From Hypsibius dujardini (lineage: Eukaryota > Tardigrada > Eutardigrada > Parachela > Hypsibiidae): 20,487 nucleotides of DNA. The stretch spans positions 1 through 20,487 of the forward strand of contig LRSR01012987.1 in the NCBI GenBank assembly GCA_001579985.1, in the 5' to 3' direction. Both the position numbers and the translations under genes were made by a program. Positions 1 to 8,400 of the stretch are shown one piece after another. Under the pieces are notes generated by a model that did not search any database, was not told where the DNA came from, and saw nothing but the letters and a program-made list of their open reading frames with translations. Each line of letters opens with the position of its first letter. The stretch's first letter is position 1.

Positions 1-165
1 TACATCATACTACATGCGTGTCATAGTATCGGAAATTTGGATAATTAAATAAATTTATTCTGAACGAGATTTTTTCTTATATTAGCTCGTGAAATTCGTT
101 TTTAGAGGCACGAATCTATAAGTATGGTTATCCATTGTTATTTTTATGTTTTAATTTATTCGCAG

Positions 166-324
166 GGATTTTCATCCTTAAACGTGAAAGTCAATGAAAT
201 CGATCCGGTGGAAGAACTGAAAAACATTGGGTCCAAGCTGACACAGATGGTGAAGACGAAGGTGGTTGCCGTTGAGGTAAAGGCATCTGTTTATCTGTCA
301 ACCTGTCTGTTCTGGCCTGGTCTA

Positions 325-377
<53 letters not shown>

Positions 378-1331
378 CCTGTCTATTTGCCTGTTCGCCT
401 GTCCGTGTATCTGTTTGACTGTCCGTCTGCTTGTTCAATTGTGTGCCTGTCTTATTTGTTTGTCCATCTTTTTCCCTGTTTTTCAGTCTAGCTCTCTGCC
501 TTTACTTGTCTGCTTGTGTCTGCTGTTTGTTTGCTTGTCTGTCGTTTGCTTCATTGGTTTTTTTTTCTGTCGGTCGGTCGGTTATTTGTCTGTCTCTCGA
601 CTTGCCTGACTAGTTCCACTGCCTAACTGTTTACCTCTCCTTCTGTCAATTCATTGGTTCGTTTATTAGTTTCTTACGCATCCCTGTGCCCTATCTCTTG
701 CCTGCTTTGCTGCACTTCAATTGCCTATAATTACTGTTATCATTTTTGCGTGCGTCTAATCTGCCCATACTTATCCCTCCTCACACAAATCAAATCCTTT
801 CTGTATTCGCCACGTCCCTTTGTTTGCAGCGGTTGGTTGACTTTGCCGAAGAATCCGCCCGCTCCCACAAATGGCTTCCCCACATAAACGTACGTTGACA
901 GGGAGCGATCGGTCTTCCGTTTGTATCCACAGCAGTAGTAAAAAACGACCCATCGCCCGGGACTCATAACAGCAATCCTTCTTTACTGCTAAGCAGGCAG
1001 TGGAGCGTGTACCCGCGCGTGAATCCCGTTGGAAATAACTCTCAAATCGTCTCAACGCTCTAACCGCATTTCCTGTCTGTCTGTAGATTAGCTACTACAA
1101 TGCCAAGGAGCCGGATGGCGGCAACCAGCAGTCCGGCTTCGAGCGGATCGATTTCCACAAAGACCCGCGTTTCCACAACGATGCCGTCAATTTTCAGGCC
1201 AGCACCGTTCATGTCCCGACAAATATCTACTCGCGCTGTACGTAAAATAGAGCAGGGGAAACAATAAATAACAGTGACGACCCGAAACTTTGAACAGCTC
1301 TCTTCTGATGACGTTAATGGGTTGTGGGTCT

Positions 1332-1362
<31 letters not shown>

Positions 1363-2440
1363 CTGCTTGTCTGTCTGCCTGCCTGAGTTCTGGCCACATC
1401 GGATCTATTCACCCTGCACACAAAAGTGGCATAGACTGAAAGGTACAATAATAACTGTGACGACCAAGACCAAAAACAGAACCCTCATTAGGATGACGTT
1501 TATGGGTTGTGTGGGATTGCGCTGCTTTGGGCATTTGCATTGTTAATGTTGATTGTCTATATGCTGGCTTTTTTGTCTGTCTGGGTAGCCGTTTCCGTGC
1601 TGAACGGAGTGGCGTGGAGCGGGAAACTCGACCAACTCTTTCGGTATAACTTCAAGGAAGACGCCAGTCTGCTCAAGTCGCAGTACTTCTGCAGCACGGA
1701 CGGCTTTCAGCGGCTTTACCCCGGGGTCAAGTGGCAGTTCTCGCGGGATCCGGAGAAGCCGGACATGTACGACTGCCGGATGTCCAACTGGTACGCAAAT
1801 ATAACGCTTTGCGGAATGTGATTTAAGATACTTGCAACCTTTTGTCTGCTATCTCCAATTTATTCCTGTCGGTGTGGGTGTTGCCTACGTCATTATCTAT
1901 TCACTAGACATGCTTTCAAGTTTACAGGCAAGCATCTTTTATTTGTCTGTGCATCTTTTATGTGTCTGACTTCCTATTCGAATTCTTTATTGGGTGTTTT
2001 CGTTGTATTGGCGGATGTCTGTCTCCACGTTTGTGTCCGTCCATCCTTTGTCTGTACTCTATACCCATAAAATACCGATCCGTATGGCTGCGATTAGGCT
2101 GAACTTTCGTTGGAACATTAATAGAATGTTTCCATGTACTTCGTTCAAATGGAATGTTACATGCAGTATCAATAATTATACACAGATCCGGTCGCCGGTC
2201 ACCGGTGTGATTTGCTTTATTGTCATAAATAACACGGTCCAATTTGGAAATGTCAAATGTCTGTCTGTCTGTGCGTCTATCGCCTTCGGGATGCTAATTG
2301 AAATTTACCCGTTCGATTAAACTTTACAGGTTCATCCGTGCTTCCAGCAGCCCCAAGGATATGGTTATTCTCCTTGACATCAGCGGATCGATGACAGGTC
2401 TCCGGAGGTAGGCCGTGCGTTGCTTCGATTCGGGGAGCTC

Positions 2441-2491
<51 letters not shown>

Positions 2492-5400
2492 TCGGTCCCC
2501 GAAGGCTGACTCCTGTTGAGTCTTGACTAATTGGAACGAACATTACTCCAGGGACACGGCCAGAAAGACTGTCATTGAAATCATGAGCACGCTAAATGAA
2601 GACGACTTCTTCAACGTTATAACGGTAAGTGGGTTAATTATTGCTGCTGTAAGCAAGGAACATTGTCGGATTTTGCTGAGTGATTCAATGCCGCGCCCGA
2701 GGATTAACGCTACTTTATTCTAATAAAGAACGCAAGACGCACTGATCCCATTCTATTCTAAGTCCTTTTATGGGCTAATGCTGGGAGCGTGATCGATCTT
2801 TTGCAACGCTTTTTTCCTCTCCAAGAAAGCAAATTGGAGCTGTATGACAAATAGATTAGCAGACGGGCAGCATGCTGCCAACTAGAGAGACAGACAAAGA
2901 TACATACAGGCCGGCAGGTAGAGAGACAGATAAACACACAGACACACAAACACACAAACACACAGACAGACAGACAGACAGGCAGACAGGCAGACATGTA
3001 GGCAGACAGACAAACAGGCAGACAAACAGGCAGACAGACAGACAGACAGACAAACAGAAAGACATACAGACAGACAGGCAGGCAGGCAGACAGGCAGACA
3101 AACAGACAGACAGACAGAAAGACAGACGCCTTTATCTTAACATCAACCACCTTCGTCTTCACCATTTGTACCAGCTTGGAGCCAATGTCTTTTCCCTTGT
3201 AGTTCAAGAACAATGCCACGTTCCTGGACCCGTGTCTGAACGAGTCGCTTGTTCAAGCCTCCGAGATGCACCGGAAACGTTTTACTCAGCTGCTGCTCAA
3301 TCAAGTCACCCAAGATTTCGCCAATTACACCGGTACTCAAAAATTAGGCCTGAAAAGTATTTAATGTCAATTTGAAACTGTTGACATATCTGCAGTGGCT
3401 CTTCCGCTTGCGTTTGAGCTCCTGGCGCAGAACTACACCAACCGGACATCCAATTGCAATAAAGCTATCATGATCGTGACGGATAACGCCCCACTCGGTA
3501 AACCTTGCCTATCGCTTTTTCATTTCTTTCTTTTCTTCCTGCCTTGCCCTTGGGGTATTGCGTGACAGGAGAACTGTTTTCTGATTTTTCTCCTCTACAA
3601 AATTGTCGTCACAATATCGTTTTCTTTTTTGCGTCACCCTCACTTCAGCCTTCGAAGACATTTGCCAGCTTTACAATGCCGACCGGCATGTTCGCGTGTT
3701 CGGCTACATCGTCGGGCGCGAGGTCACCGAGTACGACGGCATGACTGAATTGGCCTGCAACAACCGGTAGGGTTCACACACTTTTTGAAAGTGCTTCAAC
3801 AGAAGCTCGGGATATATCTCGCTGCTGGATGGTCATTACTAGGGGATTTGTGTCACATATAAAAACGATGGCGGATGTGCGGGATTACGTCGAGGTATGT
3901 GGATAATAATCAGACCCAATCCTCCTCGCACTCTCTCCCTCGACCCCCGCCGTTTAATCCTATCAAACATGAGTAAAATTGGACCACCGTTTTCCAATCG
4001 GTTCACGTCCCGCATTAGAGCTGCTTTCCGCATTCATGCTTGTATCGATCGATATATGTTAGTTAAGTGCAACTTTCTCGATGAACCAATCGATTTCACT
4101 TATTTTGCATGTGGCCTTGCTTTTTTCCACTTTAAAAAAATCTAAATTTCGATTGACTGACACGCAGACAACATGCAGGCAGACAGGCTGTCCGACAGAC
4201 AGGCTGTCCGACAGACAGGCAGACAGGCAAACAGACAGACACGCAGACACGCGGGCAGGCAATCCGACAGGCAGACAAACGTCCGCAGACACACAACAAG
4301 ACACTGCGAGCCGAGAAAGCCTTTTATTCAGGATTAAAACATTAACAGTTTGCATATACTGTAATATGCAATATGATAATATTTACATTTTGGTTGACAG
4401 ATAGACAGACAGGCAGACAGACAGATAGGCAGGGAGGAAGGCAGGGAGGCAGGCAAGCAGGTAGATAAATAGACAAACAGACAAGCAGGCAGGCAGACAG
4501 GTTGACAGACAGACAAACATTGTGCTGAATATGGAGACATCTAACATCTAGACACAGAAACATTATCCGTTTTGAAACAGTAAACAGGCAGAATTCAGAT
4601 AGACAACGTATCCAGACATAAGATTAGGCAGACAAGGTTTATGTAGTATGCCTTCCCAGACACAGGCTAGTTTGCGGAATTGCCGACAGTCAGAAAATTA
4701 CCCATAGCCATAGGCATACCCGTTCCAGTAGACATTCTTTATCGAATTTAAGCCGCCCTTGCATAGTCAGACTGATTGAGACATAACTAATCAGACGTTA
4801 CAGGCAAAGGATGCACGCATTTGCCTTAATATGCACTGTTGTGTTGTGTCCCTAGGAGTACTATCAAGTTATGGGAAGGCCCATGGCCCACTTTGGCAAT
4901 CACACCAACACATGGACCCCGGCTTACTGGCACCCCAGGGTACCGTTTACCCATACCCTTCCCCCTACCCCACAGCTGCATCCCACGCAGCCTTCATCAT
5001 TTGATTTTAAAGCATCCACTAATGGACTTGATCGTTAGTACAGAACGTAATCGGGATGGTCGTCACAGCCGCTCAGCCGGTGTTTAATCGCTCAGCGGAC
5101 GCGGTAAGAAAGCATTAAATCGTACATACCCTAGTACATGGTACAAAACCGCCCGGAAAAAAGCGCCATAACGGATACAGTCAATTACGGATTCTTTTCC
5201 AGGGATCAAAAGGGAGTTTGATTGGCGTTGCGGGCATCGACATCCCCACGGAGGACTTTGTCCGCCTAATGACGCCTCACAAGGTGGATTGAAGCGCATG
5301 CTGGCTCTTGATGACCTTTAAGGGACTTGACATTAACAAATAACTGTATCGTTTTGATTACCACAGTGGGGCGTGGGATCGTACGTATTCGGTGTGAATC

Positions 5401-8400
5401 ATAACGGTCACGTAATCTTTCATCCTCATTGGAAATTGACGGTTAGTACGAGGAAGAAACATTTTTCGTTTAAACTGTTAGTAGATTGTGGCGGACATTC
5501 AATTGGGGTGTTAAAATTTCAGATAACTGACGAACATCCGGTGCCGATCCAGAACGAAGTGGATCTATCGGAATTGGAAATGGAGGTCGACACACCGGTG
5601 AGACATGACAATTAGCGTTAATAATTTGGCTCTTGGTTTTTCTTGTCGGTGTCAATCTAACTGTGTCTGTGTCTGTGTCTGTGTCTGTGTCTGTGTCTGT
5701 GTCTGTGTCTGTGTCTGTGTCTGTGTCTGTGTCTGTGTCTGTGTCTGCGTTAGGGTTTGCGTCTGCGTTTGTGTCTACAGGTATATCTGATTCTGTGTCT
5801 CTGCCTCTGCCTATGCCTTTTCTACTTCTGTGTCTACCGCAATGTGTGCCTGTATCTTTATATGTGCCAGTGTTTGTGTCTGCTTCTATATCTGTATCTA
5901 CGGCATATTGACGACAAGGGCCTTTTTCAGCTGGTATATTCGCCCCCGCATGAGCTGCGAAATAAAATGATCGACCAGCTTTCTGGATCGCATCGAATGA
6001 CGATTCTGCGGCTTATCGAAGGGCAGGTCAGCTTTACGGAGCAAATTCTCCGTTCAACTTGTCCGTTGTCAAGGCTAACTTGATTGACCTTTTGCAGACT
6101 CGTGTCTATGAGAAAGAATATCAGTATTACATTACCGGTGTTGCCGGCTCTCCATTTAGGTACCGATACATCTGCATCCGAATTTCATACGGCGGTTAGT
6201 TTTTAATCGCTTGTCGTAATTAATAATCCATTTCTGTCATTGCAGTGTGGGTGTGGCCATACCAGTGGGTTTAGAATTGCCGCCGCCGACCAAGCCAAAG
6301 GTCACTCATGGTACTCGACGGCCCCGGCAAGCAGATGGTGAGTCATGATGATTATGCATATTGCATATTACAGTATATGCAAACTTTTAATGCCTTAATT
6401 GTGAATGAAAGGCTTTCTCGGCTCGCAGTGTCTTGTTGTGTGTCTGCAGACGTTTGCCTGTCTATCGGCTTGCCTGCCCGCATCTCTGCATGTCTGCGTG
6501 TCTTTCTGTCTGTCTGTCTAACTGCCTGCCTGACAGTCTCGTAAGCGCTCCCTCCGTCGAATAATATTTAATCTGCGTAACCTTTGGGACACACTGTAAG
6601 GTCTTCCACATTGGAGAACCCATCCTTTTTTGGCAGCTCAAGTCTTCCATAGTACGGATTGGGGAATTCACCCCAACTGGTTCTACTGCAACGCCACCGC
6701 CGCCAAGTTTCCCAACGTCACCGTCTTTCTAGAGGATCTTCTCGTGAAAAGTGGCCTTCCCGCAGACGCCTTGGATCTCTCCTGTACGACTGAGAACGCT
6801 TATTTTACCTCGGGGCTTTTTTTAGGTTCCATTTTTTCTTTCGATAGGTGATAAGGAACTCCTCGAGTCGCTACTCTTTGACGCAAAAGGTTGAATAAAT
6901 ATCTATTACGGTTCTGAAAAGAAAATTTTCATTCATACGTTCTGCCCGTTATAGCCACACAGTCAGTGGGCGACTACTGGTTCGCCGACAAGAAGGAGCA
7001 TAGTGACCTCTACTCACTACATGGGATCACCATGTGTTTCGCCAGTACTCGGGCTGGACTGACTCGCTGGGAAGAAAGCGACGGCAGCGGATTAACTCGT
7101 AACGTTCGCTCGGCCAACGGCGCATCCTACTCCGCCGACATGGCCTACTCAGACGATTATATTAACGCCTCCGCGCCCATCTCTTCGAATATGCCCATTG
7201 CCACCAAGTGAGAGTCGTTTAAGTTTCTAAAATGTACATTTACATGTGCCAGAATACAGGCTCAGGAACAGCACAAGCTCCGACACACAGGCATAGACAC
7301 AATCTCATGTGCAGGCACAGAGCTCATATGCATACACAGACACAGACACAGACATAGACACAGACACAGACACAGACACAGACACAGACACAGACACAGA
7401 CACAGACAGACAGACAGACACTGGTACATGCTCAAACATAGACAAAGACTTGAACATAAACACACACACAATACAATCAGTCAGACACACAACTGAATGA
7501 CTTTGACGGTTGCTTTCCTCTTCCAATGCTTAGGCATTACTTTGAAATACATTCTCAAGCAGTCGATGAGGCTTGGTATGAGCGGACCGTCAATGCCGGG
7601 CCCGACGTGACCATATCCGTAGTACTTCCCAGTACAGCAGCCGGTAACGTTGCACATAATATTTAATCATTTTAAAACTTTAATACTAGATTCTAACCTG
7701 TGTTTTCTTTATAGAGCCAACAAACATTACCACAGAAATGTTCATGGCGTCCTTGGCAGTGTTCGCTGGGCAGGCAGTTCCAGTGCCGGTAGCTGTCGCT
7801 GGGATTTTCATGCGGACTAGTGCTTTGATGGATCTAATTCGACAGATCTCACAAGAAACGGTTAGTCTGAATAGATGACACTTGCGTCAATAGAAAATTT
7901 GTACCAGCAAAAATCCTGCTCAGAGTACTGTAATCGACAGTCATGCAGCATTCATTTTTAGCAAGCATGCAAATAGAGAAAACGTAACACGCACGCTTGC
8001 ACACATAACCTACAACGTAAAGAATCTCGGCCAAATCAGTTGAAGCGAAGACAGACAGGCATCTGGATAGGCATATAGGCCAAAAGCAAAACAAATGCCA
8101 GGTAGGGAGTCATACTGAAAGACAGATAGACAAACAAGCAGCCAAACAGACGGTCAATCAGATAGTCAGACGTACAGATAGATGGAAAGGAAACAGAAAG
8201 ACAGGCAGACAGACAGACAGACAGACGCCCTCGCAGACACACAGAGAGACATTCAGACACACTGACAAACAAGCAGACAACTCGAGTCTCGTTCCAAGGC
8301 GCATAGAGGGTACACGTCAATCGGTTGTATTTTACCGTAGTGTAAAGATCCCAAGACCTGCATTTCCTGCCATAGTCCGGTGGTGACATGCTACTTGCTG

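Larger units (their letters stand above)
2330..3894 (+). other. VWA/MIDAS-coding exon group of the alpha2delta gene
   Basis: Six exons (2330-2407, 2552-2624, 3203-3332, 3396-3497, 3649-3766, 3843-3894) encode the von Willebrand A fold. The metal-ion-dependent adhesion site DxSGS reads DISGSM and follows the family hallmark SPKDMVILLD. Further family blocks are TLNEDDFFNV, NCNKAIMIVTD, VRVFGYIVGRE and MTELACNN. The usual VTDG of the fold reads VTDN here. The stretch just before the VWA reads DCRMSNWF and lacks the triple arginine that in alpha2delta-1/2 is part of gabapentinoid binding, in line with alpha2delta-3/4-type proteins. Confidence 0.88.

Noticed and set aside
2884-3128. CRISPR-like regular repeats
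   Set aside because: Units are 4-nt microsatellite repeats without unique spacers, in an animal intron.
2758-3219. Minus-strand open frame of 153 codons rich in Cys, Leu, Ser and Val
   Set aside because: It translates the inverted exon copy plus the CTGT array. Similar Cys/Leu-rich frames at 14402-14738, 4334-4563 and 11548-11808 are also repeat translations, not secreted proteins.
6826-6847. Apparent 22-nt ultra-short intron joining the frame at 6825 to exon 6848
   Set aside because: A canonical donor GTACGA at 6784 with the same acceptor at 6847 gives a 64-nt intron and restores the family motif SCDKELL, matching alpha2delta-3; the 22-nt reading does not.
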